Shown here piece after piece: positions 33,786-42,745 of a stretch of 64,000 bases of DNA; position 1 is the first letter of the stretch; each line of letters begins with the position of its first letter. Both the position numbers and the translations under genes were made by a program. This stretch comes from Streptosporangium becharense (GTDB lineage Bacteria; Actinomycetota; Actinomycetes; Streptosporangiales; Streptosporangiaceae): NCBI RefSeq assembly GCF_014204985.1, contig NZ_JACHMP010000001.1:3534001-3598000 (forward strand), written 5' to 3'. Below the pieces are notes generated by a model. It was not told the DNA's origin, made no database searches, and was given only the letters and a program-made list of their open reading frames with translations.

Positions 33786-34904
33786 TCAGAGCCAGCCGTT
33801 GCGGCGGAAGCCCCGGTAGAGCAGCGAGCAGGCGATCACCATCACGCACAGCACGACCGGGTAGCCGAAGACGGATTCCAGCTCGGGCATGTGGTCGAAG
33901 TTCATGCCGTAGACGCCGGCGATCATCGTGGGGACGGCCATGATGGCCACCCACGAGGAGATCTTCCGCATGTCCTCGTTGGCGAGCGCGTTGGAACGCG
34001 CCAAGGCCGCCTGCAGGATGGAGTTGCACAGTTCGTTGGACGACTCGACCTGCTCGCAGACGCGGGCCAGGTGGTCGACGACGTCACGGAAGTACTCGCG
34101 CATCTCCGAGGGGATCATCCGGCGCTGGGCGAGCGTGGCCATCGGCGACTGGAGCGGCGTCACGGACCGCTTCATCTCGATCATCTCGCGCTTGAGGTTG
34201 TAGATCCGGCCGATGTCACGGGCGCTGACGTCGGCGAAGACCATGGCCTCGACCTCCTCCAGCTCGGCCTGCATCTGGTCGGCCACGCTGAGGTACTTGT
34301 CGACGACGTGGTCGGCGATCGCGTGCAGCACGCCGGTCGGGCCGCGGTTCAGGAGCTTGGGCTTGTCCTCCAGCCGTTCGCGTACGTCCGCCAGCGGGCA
34401 GTGCTTGCCGTGCCGCACGGTCACCACGAAGTCGGGGCCGACGAACACCATGATCTCGCCGGTGGCGATGATCTCACTGGTCTCGGTGAGCACCTCGTGG
34501 TCGAGGTAGGCCACCGTCTTGAGGACGACGAACAGCGAGTCGCCGTACCGCTCGACCTTGGGCCGCTGGTGAGCCTTGACGGCGTCCTCGACGGCGAGCG
34601 GGTGCAGGGCGAAGACCTCCGCCAGCCACTCGACCTCGGGGGCGTCGGGCTCGTGCAGGCCGACCCAGACGAAGGCGTTCGGCTTCTCACTGGCCGCGTT
34701 GTGCGCGCGGACCAGTTCCAGGGCGTCGGGGATGCCCAGGGCCTCGATCTTCTTGCCGCCGACGTAGGCGGCGTAGTCGACGAGCGAGTCGCTCGGCGGA
34801 ACGCAGACGCCGGTCGTCCGCGCGCGGAGCGGGACGGCGGGGGCGTGCGCGGCTCGGATCATGCGTGCGTGCCGGATCCGGGGGAAAAGGAGCGAGGAGC
34901 GCAT
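33786..34904 (-). CDS. corA: CorA magnesium/cobalt transporter
   Basis: This 372-residue protein has full CorA architecture: the cytoplasmic alpha/beta domain (HPLAVEDAVKAHQRPKVERY), long stalk helices with many acidic residues, two C-terminal membrane helices, and the canonical YGMN signature in AGVYGMNFDHMPE. It forms a pentameric Mg/Co channel. The ATG at 34904 has GGAAGG 6 nt upstream, though the first about 35 residues are family-atypical and an internal ATG at 34862 is possible. I searched the upstream region for a magnesium riboswitch and saw no recognisable M-box. Confidence 0.92.
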   Translation of the reverse strand: MRSSLLFPRIRHARMIRAAHAPAVPLRARTTGVCVPPSDSLVDYAAYVGGKKIEALGIPDALELVRAHNAASEKPNAFVWVGLHEPDAPEVEWLAEVFALHPLAVEDAVKAHQRPKVERYGDSLFVVLKTVAYLDHEVLTETSEIIATGEIMVFVGPDFVVTVRHGKHCPLADVRERLEDKPKLLNRGPTGVLHAIADHVVDKYLSVADQMQAELEEVEAMVFADVSARDIGRIYNLKREMIEMKRSVTPLQSPMATLAQRRMIPSEMREYFRDVVDHLARVCEQVESSNELCNSILQAALARSNALANEDMRKISSWVAIMAVPTMIAGVYGMNFDHMPELESVFGYPVVLCVMVIACSLLYRGFRRNGWL

Positions 34905-35386
34905 AGCAAGCCTTCCCGCCCGACCTGGCCGGAACGCATGCCGCGTCGTATCAGCCCGTGTAGGCGCGGAAAGGCATGCGGAGCCGGTCGGGCACCGATG
35001 TGGAGTGGTGAAGGGTGCGCACGAAGCACGTGCGCGAGCACGTACTGCTGGGATCGCCAGAGGACATCCCCGACCACCTCCAATCGGTTAAAGACAGGCA
35101 AAGCCACCCAAAACTAGCATAAATCTGGGGGTCGATCTCACCCTACCGCCGACTTCCGGAGTGATCCCGCACAACCCGACAAAATTCACGCCCCGTTTAC
35201 GGCCGCACTCCGACAGTGAACGCCCGGAGCACCCCCGCTCCTCCCGCGCGGCACACGGCGGAGGCGCGGCCCCCCTCCGGCCCGCGGGATCCCTCCGGCC
35301 GCGCGATCTTCCGCCCGCGGGATCTCTCCGGACATGGACGCAGGTGGGCTGCGGGATACCCGTCCGGGGCCGATAGGCTCTGTCAA
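34905..35386. other. 482-bp intergenic region between corA and purD
   Basis: No gene is supported. The divergent promoters of corA and purD must lie here. The AT-rich stretch at 35108-35130 stands out. An 18-bp direct repeat with one mismatch (CCCGCGGGATCCCTCCGG at 35281-35298 and 35314-35331, 33 bp apart) lies 55-105 bp upstream of purD. Confidence 0.55.
35374..35379 (+). promoter_or_regulatory. -10 element of purD
   Basis: TAGGCT ends 7 nt before the GTG start codon and no Shine-Dalgarno is present, so purD is probably leaderless. Confidence 0.5.
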
Positions 35387-36619
35387 GTGCGCGTTCTTGT
35401 GATTGGATCCGGCGGGCGTGAGCATGCCCTGTGCCGGTCGCTGGCGGCAGACTCCCAGGTCACCGAGGTCCACTGCGCTCCCGGCAATGCCGGTGTCGCG
35501 CAGGTCGCGACCCTGCATGCGGTGACGCCCACCGACCCTGCGGCGGTCACCGAGCTGGCCCGCGGCCTCGGCGCGGACCTGGTCGTGATCGGTCCCGAGG
35601 CGCCGCTGGTCGCCGGGGTGGCCGACGCGGTCAGGGAGGCGGGCATCGCCTGCTTCGGGCCGTCGCGGCAGGCGGCGCGGGTCGAGGGTTCCAAGGCGTT
35701 CGCCAAAGAGATCATGGCCGCCGCGGGCGTCCCCACCGCGCGCTCGCGCACGTGCGTCACGCCTGAGGAGGCCGCCGCAGCGCTCGACGAGTTCGGCGCG
35801 CCGTACGTGGTCAAGGACGACGGCCTGGCCGCGGGCAAGGGCGTGGTGGTCACCGGCGACCGCGACGAGGCCCTGCGGCACGCCGCCGCCTGCGAGCGGG
35901 TCGTCATCGAGGAGTTCCTCGACGGTCCCGAGGCGTCGCTGTTCGCCCTCTGCGACGGCACCACCGCCGTGCCGCTGCAACCCGCCCAGGACCACAAGCG
36001 CGCCTACGACGGCGACCTCGGCCCCAACACCGGCGGGATGGGCGCCTACACACCGCTGCCGTGGGCCCCGGACGACCTCGCCGACCAGGTGATGGTCGAG
36101 ACCGTCATCCCGACGATCACCGAGCTGGCCAGGCGCGGCACCCCCTACACGGGTGTGCTGTACGTGGGGCTCGCCCTGACGGCCAAGGGGCCAAAGGTGA
36201 TCGAGTTCAACGCCAGGTTCGGCGACCCGGAGACCCAGGTCGTGCTCGACCGGCTCCAGACGCCGCTCGCGGGCCTGCTGCTCGCCTGCGCGAACGGCAC
36301 GCTCGGCGAGTTCGGGCCGATCTCCTACCGTGACGGCGCCGCGGTCACCGTGGTCATCGCGGCGGAGAACTATCCGGACGACCCGGTGAAGGGCGACGTG
36401 ATCGAAGGCCTGTCCGACCCGTTCGAGGACGCCTACGTGCTGCATTCGGGCACCGCCCGGGACGGCGACAGAATCGTCTCCAACGGCGGCCGGGTGCTCA
36501 GCGTGGTCGGCACCGGCCCCGACGTCCCCGCGGCCCGCGCGGCGGCGTACGAGGCGGTCGGGCGCATCCGGATGCGCGGCTCGCACCACCGCACCGACAT
36601 CGCGGGCCGCGACGTCTGA
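35387..36619 (+). CDS. purD: Phosphoribosylamine-glycine ligase
   Basis: This 410-residue ATP-grasp enzyme makes glycinamide ribonucleotide, the second step of purine synthesis. The N-terminal signature GSGGREHA is at 7-14. The ATP-grasp core shows PYVVKDDGLAAGKGVVV and the family block QDHKRAYDGDLGPNTGGMGAY, with the metal-binding EFNARFGDPETQ near residue 280. The GTG at 35387 starts exactly at the family N terminus. purD, purA and other pur genes are scattered here rather than in one operon. Confidence 0.96.
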   Translation: MRVLVIGSGGREHALCRSLAADSQVTEVHCAPGNAGVAQVATLHAVTPTDPAAVTELARGLGADLVVIGPEAPLVAGVADAVREAGIACFGPSRQAARVEGSKAFAKEIMAAAGVPTARSRTCVTPEEAAAALDEFGAPYVVKDDGLAAGKGVVVTGDRDEALRHAAACERVVIEEFLDGPEASLFALCDGTTAVPLQPAQDHKRAYDGDLGPNTGGMGAYTPLPWAPDDLADQVMVETVIPTITELARRGTPYTGVLYVGLALTAKGPKVIEFNARFGDPETQVVLDRLQTPLAGLLLACANGTLGEFGPISYRDGAAVTVVIAAENYPDDPVKGDVIEGLSDPFEDAYVLHSGTARDGDRIVSNGGRVLSVVGTGPDVPAARAAAYEAVGRIRMRGSHHRTDIAGRDV

Positions 36620-36645
36620 GGAGCGAGGGGGCGGCACTCCTTCCC

Positions 36646-36671
36646 GACGGGCGGACCGGCGGCCGCCCGTC
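36646..36671 (+). terminator. Terminator after purD
   Basis: A perfect 9-bp stem (36646-36654 with 36663-36671) with an 8-nt loop lies 26 nt after the stop. Confidence 0.6.
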
Positions 36672-36764
36672 TCTCCATCAACCGCCACCGAGTGCCCGGA
36701 GGCCGGATAACAGCAGGTGAAGCCCAACCTCCCGCTTACCATTGATCAGACAGGCAGGAGGCGT

Positions 36765-38378
36765 ATGACCATGGTCACTCGGCCACGTGTGAGCCAGACG
36801 AGTCCTGTCGAGCTTGTCTCCTGGGTTCTGTCCGGACGCATCCGTTTCCCGTCCTTCCAGCGTTCCTATCGCTGGGAGCACGAAGATGTCACAAAACTCT
36901 TCGACAGCGTCCTGCGGGGTCACCCCATCGGGACCCTGATCATCTGGCGACACCCCGCTGACACGGACACTCTCCGGCTGGGCCCTTTGACGATCGCCGC
37001 GGAAGCAAGACCGGACGCGTTCTGGGTGGTCGACGGGCAACAGCGCGTCATCAGCCTGGTCGGGGCCCTCACTGCTCCGCCGGAGACCGCCGACCCACGA
37101 TTCCGGATCTTCTTCGATCTCCGGGAGAACGAGTTCGTCTCCGCCGATCGACACCGGCAGGTGCCTGAGCACTGGTTCCCGCTGCCGGCCGCGATGAGCA
37201 CTGCCGAAACGCTCGCCTGGCAGCGTAAGCGCCCAAGGCTCACCGACGCCGAACTGACGAGATGCTTCACCGTGATGACAGCGATACGGGACTATCCCAT
37301 CGCCATGTACGTCATCGAGGGTGACGACAATATGGGGCACTACACCCAAATCTTCCAGAGGATCAACAGTTCCGGCGTCTCACTGCGTCGTGACGAGATC
37401 GACCACGCCCGCCGGGCCGTATCCGACCAGGCGGACGGTTCGGATCTGGCCATGCTGGGTTCAGTTGCGAGGAGGCTGGGTTTCGGCACGATTCCCACGC
37501 GTGTGCTCGCCCAGTCGATTCTCGCCACGCGAGAGGATCGGTCCAGGCGAGCATCCCTCGCGGCACTGAGCGATGACGAGCGGCGCGAGGCCGTCCAGAC
37601 CGCCGCGCAGGCGCTCGGAGACGCCGTCGACTTCTTGCGGGAGGAAGCAGCCATTCCACATGTCCGGTTGCTGCCTTACCCGGTCTTCCTACCCGTCCTG
37701 GTGCGCTTCACCGCCCTGTTCGGGCCTCCCGAAGGGCGTGTGGCGGAGCTTCTCCGCCGCTGGATCTGGCGGGGATCAGCACTTGGCATGGCCCCGCGCG
37801 GTTCCACCGCGACCTTGCGAAAGTACAGCGAAACCGTGAAGGGCGACCCTGCGGCCAGTGTGGATCGGCTACTCGGCATGCTTCCGCCGTATACGACGTG
37901 GAGACCTGATCTCAACGCCACCCGGCTTGACGAGGCACAGACGAAAGTCAACCTTCTCGGCATGCTGTCCCGCCACCCTCGAATCCTCGTGCAGCCTCGG
38001 GGAGGCGACGACCTGGTCGGCACAGTGGCGGATCCGCAGGGGCTCATGGAACAAGCCGGAGGCCCGCTGTTCCCGATCACAGCAAACCGTGGAGCACTCT
38101 ATGAGACGATGGCCAACCGCCTGATCCATACTCGCGACGTGTCCGTCGGCGACATCCGCCGGGCACTGTCCCACGAGGAACTCGACCCCGAGGTTCTGCA
38201 AAGCCACTTCATCGATGACAGAGGGCTGGACTTGTGGCGGCGGGGCGAAAAAGGGGAGTTCGTCACTCATCGAGCCGCGCTCGTCCGGACGGCCATCGCC
38301 GAGCATGTCCAGGAGAACGCTCTGTTCGGCTTCCCCGACGGCCCGGACCCGACCACCCTGAGAATTCCGGAAACATAG
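36765..38378 (+). CDS. DUF262 domain protein (GmrS-like half without HNH)
   Basis: The protein has 537 residues. The N-terminal third is a DUF262 domain of the ParB/Srx-like fold: FPSFQRSYRWE at 29-38, VVDGQQR at 88-94, and FQRINSSG at 197-204. In GmrSD type IV restriction enzymes this domain binds NTP and partners a DUF1524 HNH nuclease; the C-terminal half here is helical and has no HNH motif. A hipA-type gene starts one base after its stop, so the pair is translationally coupled. AGGAGG precedes the ATG. Codon use is less GC-extreme than in purD or murA, suggesting acquisition. Probable defence or toxin-antitoxin role. Confidence 0.8.
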   Translation: MTMVTRPRVSQTSPVELVSWVLSGRIRFPSFQRSYRWEHEDVTKLFDSVLRGHPIGTLIIWRHPADTDTLRLGPLTIAAEARPDAFWVVDGQQRVISLVGALTAPPETADPRFRIFFDLRENEFVSADRHRQVPEHWFPLPAAMSTAETLAWQRKRPRLTDAELTRCFTVMTAIRDYPIAMYVIEGDDNMGHYTQIFQRINSSGVSLRRDEIDHARRAVSDQADGSDLAMLGSVARRLGFGTIPTRVLAQSILATREDRSRRASLAALSDDERREAVQTAAQALGDAVDFLREEAAIPHVRLLPYPVFLPVLVRFTALFGPPEGRVAELLRRWIWRGSALGMAPRGSTATLRKYSETVKGDPAASVDRLLGMLPPYTTWRPDLNATRLDEAQTKVNLLGMLSRHPRILVQPRGGDDLVGTVADPQGLMEQAGGPLFPITANRGALYETMANRLIHTRDVSVGDIRRALSHEELDPEVLQSHFIDDRGLDLWRRGEKGEFVTHRAALVRTAIAEHVQENALFGFPDGPDPTTLRIPET

Positions 38379-38379
38379 G

Positions 38380-39570
38380 ATGACTGAAGGCATCACAACC
38401 GCCCAGGTACTGCTTGGCGACCGACTTGTCGGCATGCTGGAATGGCGGGCGGGAAGGGCCCAGTTCCGGTACCTGGACCGTGCCGCGGATCGACCGGTTC
38501 TGGGCCTGCAGTACGAATACAACCCCAGGAAGATCGAGAAGGCCGTCGGGGGCCGGTTGCCCTCCTGGTTCGGGAACCTGCTCCCGGAGCCCGAGTCCGG
38601 TCTGCGTCGTCTCGTCACGGCCCAGCTCGGGCTCAAGGCGGTCAGTGATTTCACTCTCCTGACCCACCTGGGTCAAGATCTACCGGGAGCGGTCCGGGTG
38701 ATCGGTGAGGAGACCCACGCGGAGAGTGGGCCCGAGGGCGACGGGCCGCACCCGGCCACGCGGAAGATGAGCTTCTCCCTGGCCGGGATGCAGGTAAAGC
38801 TCTCCATGGCCCGCACCCCCGAAGGGTTCCGGTATGTCGGCGTGGGAGGCGACTGGATCGTGAAGTTTCCCAGTTCGCGTCACGATCTCCTGCCGGAGAA
38901 CGAGCATTCGATGATGACCTGGTCGGCTATGGCCGGGATCGAAGTCCCGGAGCACACGCTGACCCGGGTCGGCGCCCTCGAGAACATCCCTTCGGAGCTT
39001 GAGGCCCACGGCCGGCAGGCTTTCGCCATCCGGCGTTTCGACCGGCTCGGTGGCCTCCGCATCCACCAGGAGGACTTCGCGCAGGTCTTCGGGGTGCTGC
39101 CGCATGAGAAGGATCGGGGCCGGGCCGAGGATGTGGGCCGCGTGATCCAGCAGGAGTGTCCCGATGATCTCGAAGAATACGTCCGACGAATCACCGCCTG
39201 CGTGGTGATGGGAAACACCGACGAGCATCTCAAGAACTGGTCGCTGCAGTATCCGGGTGGGCGTCGGCGGCGGCTCTCTCCTGCCTATGACCTCGTCTGT
39301 GTGACTTCCTACCCGGCTTTCCAGAAAGACGTGTTGACCCTCCCCCTCAACGGGCAGCCCGATACCCGCTACATCACGCTCGATCACTTCCGCGGCTTCG
39401 CCGAGACGGTCGGAGCCGATCCCGCCGCGGTGACGGCGACCGTACGGCACACCGTCCACGCGCTGGCCGACTCATGGCCGGAGGTCAAGAGACATTGCCC
39501 GGTTCCCGCCTTCGTCGCCGCCCACTTGGATGAGCGACTACAGAATCTTCCTCTGGTGAAGGAGGTGTGA
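38380..39570 (+). CDS. HipA-family serine/threonine kinase
   Basis: The protein has 396 residues. Residues 5-110 form the HipA N-terminal subdomain (GLQYEYNPRK...WFGNLLPEPES...LLTHLGQDLPGAVRV). The kinase core has the Ser loop SLAGMQVKLSM (S133), K162 in WIVKFPS, catalytic GNTDEHLKNW at 278-287 and the metal-binding D304 in SPAYDLV, so it looks active. E. coli HipA phosphorylates glutamyl-tRNA synthetase and causes persistence. The usual HipB antitoxin is absent; a DUF262 gene sits in its place directly upstream (TAGGATG junction). The island ends here. Confidence 0.88.
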   Translation: MTEGITTAQVLLGDRLVGMLEWRAGRAQFRYLDRAADRPVLGLQYEYNPRKIEKAVGGRLPSWFGNLLPEPESGLRRLVTAQLGLKAVSDFTLLTHLGQDLPGAVRVIGEETHAESGPEGDGPHPATRKMSFSLAGMQVKLSMARTPEGFRYVGVGGDWIVKFPSSRHDLLPENEHSMMTWSAMAGIEVPEHTLTRVGALENIPSELEAHGRQAFAIRRFDRLGGLRIHQEDFAQVFGVLPHEKDRGRAEDVGRVIQQECPDDLEEYVRRITACVVMGNTDEHLKNWSLQYPGGRRRRLSPAYDLVCVTSYPAFQKDVLTLPLNGQPDTRYITLDHFRGFAETVGADPAAVTATVRHTVHALADSWPEVKRHCPVPAFVAAHLDERLQNLPLVKEV

Positions 39571-39798
39571 GAGCTGGGGGAACTCGATCCGGTAGATCTT
39601 TCGCGGACGAAGGGCGGCGCGCAGGCGCGCGTCGGTGACCGACGAGCCACCGGGGTGGACTCACCGGCCGCTCGATGGGTAGTTCACCCACGAACCGGCT
39701 GGTTCAGGGGCATCAAACGGCTACTGTTGGCCGACAGCCCCGGCTGCCGCCCGCGGCACACGAATCCCACCCCAACACTTCTGCAAGGAGCATGACGT

Positions 39799-41067
39799 AT
39801 GGTCCGTTACCGCGTGCGAGGTGGCAACCCGCTCAAGGGAACCGCCTTCATCCAGGGTGCCAAGAACGCCGTGCTTCCCATGATCGGCGCCGCGCTGCTG
39901 GCGGCCAGGGGCCGTACGGTCCTGCGGAACGTCCCGATCATCGAGGACGTGCGCCGCGCGGTCGAGCTGGCCGAGACGATCGGCGCCAAGGTCGAGCTCC
40001 ACGAGGCGGAGCGCACGCTGGTGATCGACGCCTCGACGCTGACCAGCCCGGTGCTGCCCGCCGAGATCGCGCGCCGTTTCCGCGGCTCGGTGCTGTTCGT
40101 GCCCGCCCTGCTGCACCGCCTGGGAGAGGCGATCATCGAGGGCGTGGGCGGCTGCAACCTGGGCAGCCGCAACCTCGACTTCCACTACCTGGGATACAAG
40201 CGCCTGGGTGCGGCCGTGGACGAGGGCGACGCGGTCATCCACGTCAAGTCGGCCGGCCTGACCGGCGCGACCCTGTACCTGGACACCCCCTCGCACACCG
40301 GCACCGAGAACCTGATCATGGCGGCCGCCCTCGGGCGCGGCACCACCGTGATCGAGAACGCGGCGCTGGAGCCCGAGGTCCTCGACGTGATCGACATGCT
40401 GACCCGGATGGGCGCGAAGATCAGCGGCGGCGGAACCGGGTTCATCACGGTGCAGGGCGTCGAGGAGCTCCAGGCCGTCGAGCACACCGTGATGCCCGAC
40501 CGTCTCGACGCGGGCGTCTTCGCCATGGCGGCGGCCGTCACCGGCGGCGAGGTCAACCTGGTCGGCGCCGACCTCGACCACCTCGGCGTGGTCCGCTACA
40601 AGCTGGAGCAGATGGGGGTGGAGTTCGCCGACCACGGCGCCGTGCTCCACGTGCGCCGCGACCGCCCGCTGCGTCCGATCAACGTGATCACCGACACCTA
40701 CCCCGGCTTCGCCACCGACCTCCAGTCGCCGATCATGACGGTCGCCTGTCTCGCCGACGGTGCCAGCTATATCCACGAGCGCATCTTCGACGGCCGGTTC
40801 GCGCTGGCCGCCGAACTGAACAAGATGGGCGCCGACATCGAGGTGAAACAGAACAGCGCCGTCGTCCGCGGAGCCACCCCGCTCACCGGAACGGAGGTGA
40901 CCGCTCACGATCTGCGTTCGGGAATCGCACTCGTGCTCGCGGGCCTCGCCGCCGAAGGGGAGACCGTGATCGGATCGGGATATCTCATCGACCGGGGGCA
41001 CTCATATCTCGCCGAGCGTATGCAGGCCCTGGGTGCGGATGTACGCCGAGAGATTTCAGCTCCATAA
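39799..41067 (+). CDS. murA: UDP-N-acetylglucosamine 1-carboxyvinyltransferase (MurA type)
   Basis: This 422-residue inside-out barrel enzyme transfers enolpyruvate from PEP to UDP-GlcNAc, the first committed step of peptidoglycan synthesis. The K22-N23 pair in GAKNAVLP aligns with the E. coli active site. The catalytic loop reads GGCNLGSRNLDFHYLG with Cys at 119, the residue fosfomycin attacks; many actinobacterial MurA proteins instead have Asp here. The loop RNLDFHY departs from the usual RPVDLH, so this may be a paralogue. AAGGAG lies 11 nt before the ATG. The 228-bp gap upstream holds TACTGT near 39722 as a possible -10. Confidence 0.85.
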   Translation: MVRYRVRGGNPLKGTAFIQGAKNAVLPMIGAALLAARGRTVLRNVPIIEDVRRAVELAETIGAKVELHEAERTLVIDASTLTSPVLPAEIARRFRGSVLFVPALLHRLGEAIIEGVGGCNLGSRNLDFHYLGYKRLGAAVDEGDAVIHVKSAGLTGATLYLDTPSHTGTENLIMAAALGRGTTVIENAALEPEVLDVIDMLTRMGAKISGGGTGFITVQGVEELQAVEHTVMPDRLDAGVFAMAAAVTGGEVNLVGADLDHLGVVRYKLEQMGVEFADHGAVLHVRRDRPLRPINVITDTYPGFATDLQSPIMTVACLADGASYIHERIFDGRFALAAELNKMGADIEVKQNSAVVRGATPLTGTEVTAHDLRSGIALVLAGLAAEGETVIGSGYLIDRGHSYLAERMQALGADVRREISAP

Positions 41068-41095
41068 TCAGCGGGTTTGCGCCACTCAAAAACCG

Positions 41096-41130
41096 CCCTG
41101 ACCTGTGTGAACAGTCGGAGTCAGGGGTTT
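41096..41130 (+). terminator. Terminator after murA
   Basis: CCCTGAC (41096-41102) pairs with GTCAGGG (41120-41126) and is followed by GTTT. It starts 28 nt after the murA stop. Confidence 0.6.
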
Positions 41131-41232
41131 AGCCCGGAAGCCGCTTCCGGAATTGGCCGCAAATCGGGCGTGACATTACGGCCCCGGCAAGCGATCGTTC
41201 CAAAAGAGAGCCGAAAACAAACGGACGGCATG

Positions 41233-42582
41233 ATGGGACGAACATTGGTCGAGCGGGCCGAAGAAGCGCCACGAGTGTCACGCCCGGGTGCCATGACACC
41301 GGACCTCACTATCGGTGTGGTGGGCCCCCATGACCTCGTCGAACGGGTGATGTTGATGGGGCACGCGGCGGCCCCGTTACCCTGCCGCTTAGTTGCGGCG
41401 GCATACCGGGACGAGCAGGAGGCAGCCGACAAGGTGACCAGGCTGGGGACGGGGGTGGACGCCTGTCTGTTCGCCAGTCCGGTCCCCTACGAGTCGGCAC
41501 GGCGATCGGGGGTGCTGACGATGCCCGCGACGTATGTCCAGCTCGGGGGCGCCGCCCTGGTCGCGGCGCTGGCGAGGGCGGCACTGGACGAACGGATAGA
41601 CCCGCGCAGGGTCAGCATCGACGTTCTGAACAGGGCGGAGATCGAGGAGACGTACTCCGATCTGAACCTCCCCTTCACAGACGTGCAGAGCCGTGACGAG
41701 CCGGGTGCCGCCGGCACGATCGCGGCCTACCACGAGCGCCTCGTCCGCCAGGGCAGTACGAGCGGGGCGCTCACCTGCCTGCCCTCGGTGGCCGAGCGTC
41801 TCCAGTCGGCCGGGGTGCCGGCGATCAGGATCCGGCCCACCTCCGCCGCGGTGCGCACGGCGCTGCACACGGCCGCGCTGCTGGGTGCGCACCACCGGCT
41901 TGAGGAGTCGCAGCTCACCGTGGTGCTGGTGGAGGTGCCGACGCTCCGCGAGCCGGTCCGCCGGACCGCGCCGCGCTACTGGCGCGACGAGCTGCGCCTT
42001 TCCCTGCACCGGCTGCTGGTGCAGGAGGCCAACCGGATCAATGCCTCGGTCACCGCGGTCGACGACCACAGCTACATGATCACCGCGACCCGCGGTTCGG
42101 TGGCGACGGTCACCGAGGGCTTCCGGGTTCTGCCGTTCGCCGCGCGCGTCCGGGACGAGCTCGGCCTGGCAGTCGAGGTGGGGGTGGGCATGGGCCGCAC
42201 CGCCCACGACGCCGAGGCGCACGCCAGGGCCGCGCTGGCGCGCTCCCAGGCGGGCAAGCAGGCACAGGGCTTCGCGGTCGACCGCGAGGGCCGGGCGCTG
42301 ATCCCCGCCCCCAGGACGCCGCCCCAGGGGGCCGGACAGCTGAAGCCGAAGGGCATCGAGGTGCTGGCGCGCCTGGCGGCCAAGCTAGAGGGCGGAGACA
42401 CGGTGGTCGACGCGGAGAGCGCGGGCAAGATGCTCGGCGTCACACCGCGGACGGCACGGCGACTGCTGCGCACGCTGGTGGACGAGGGACTCGCGTGGCC
42501 GCTTCCGCCGAACCGCACCCCGCAGCCGGGGCGCCCGCGCCAGCTCTACCGGCTGATCGTGGAGAAGCTCGGCGCCCGCTGA
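41233..42582 (+). CDS. Probable transcriptional regulator with C-terminal winged helix
   Basis: The protein has about 449 residues. The N-terminal domain (IGVVGPHDLVERVMLMG...VDACLFASPVPYE...) resembles sensory receptor domains, and the middle part (SLHRLLVQEANRINASVTAVDDHSYMITATRG...VGMGRTAHDAEAHA) recalls degenerate GGDEF or GTP-cyclohydrolase-III-like folds. A C-terminal winged helix follows (SAGKMLGVTPRTARRLLRTLVDEGLAWPLPP). The architecture suggests a ligand-sensing DNA-binding regulator; its target is unknown. The start is uncertain: 41233 and 41293 are both possible, with no clear ribosome site. Its last codons are part of a 26-bp tandem duplication. Confidence 0.65.
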   Translation: MGRTLVERAEEAPRVSRPGAMTPDLTIGVVGPHDLVERVMLMGHAAAPLPCRLVAAAYRDEQEAADKVTRLGTGVDACLFASPVPYESARRSGVLTMPATYVQLGGAALVAALARAALDERIDPRRVSIDVLNRAEIEETYSDLNLPFTDVQSRDEPGAAGTIAAYHERLVRQGSTSGALTCLPSVAERLQSAGVPAIRIRPTSAAVRTALHTAALLGAHHRLEESQLTVVLVEVPTLREPVRRTAPRYWRDELRLSLHRLLVQEANRINASVTAVDDHSYMITATRGSVATVTEGFRVLPFAARVRDELGLAVEVGVGMGRTAHDAEAHARAALARSQAGKQAQGFAVDREGRALIPAPRTPPQGAGQLKPKGIEVLARLAAKLEGGDTVVDAESAGKMLGVTPRTARRLLRTLVDEGLAWPLPPNRTPQPGRPRQLYRLIVEKLGAR

Positions 42583-42622
42583 GCCTTCACGAGCCCGGCG
42601 CCCGCTGAGCCTTCGCGGGCGT
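42571..42622. repeat. 26-bp tandem duplication across the regulator's stop codon
   Basis: GGCGCCCGCTGAGCCTTC occurs at 42571 and again at 42597. Each copy can fold a short hairpin ending in CGAG or GCGGG. The duplication includes the stop codon. Confidence 0.8.
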
Positions 42623-42630
42623 CATCGCCG

Positions 42631-42669
42631 ACCTGCGAGGTTCCACCACCGCCGTGGAACCTCCCAGGT
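42631..42669 (+). terminator. Terminator before the EamA gene
   Basis: A 10-bp stem (42637-42646 with 42654-42663), extended by ACCTG/CAGGT outside one mismatch, forms a strong hairpin. Confidence 0.7.
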
Positions 42670-42745
42670 CGCCGCGGGCCGTCCGGATTCCGAAGTCCGA
42701 ATCCCGCGAGGAGGACGTCGGAGCCAGGGGCTATTGTCATGAGCT

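Noticed and set aside
34905-35386. Magnesium riboswitch (M-box) upstream of corA
   Set aside because: I could not find the conserved M-box helices or sequence blocks in the leader.
7155-38378. The DUF1524-like HNH nuclease at 7155 as GmrD partner of the DUF262 protein at 36765
   Set aside because: The two are 29 kb apart and the HNH protein has a signal peptide, so it acts outside the cell.
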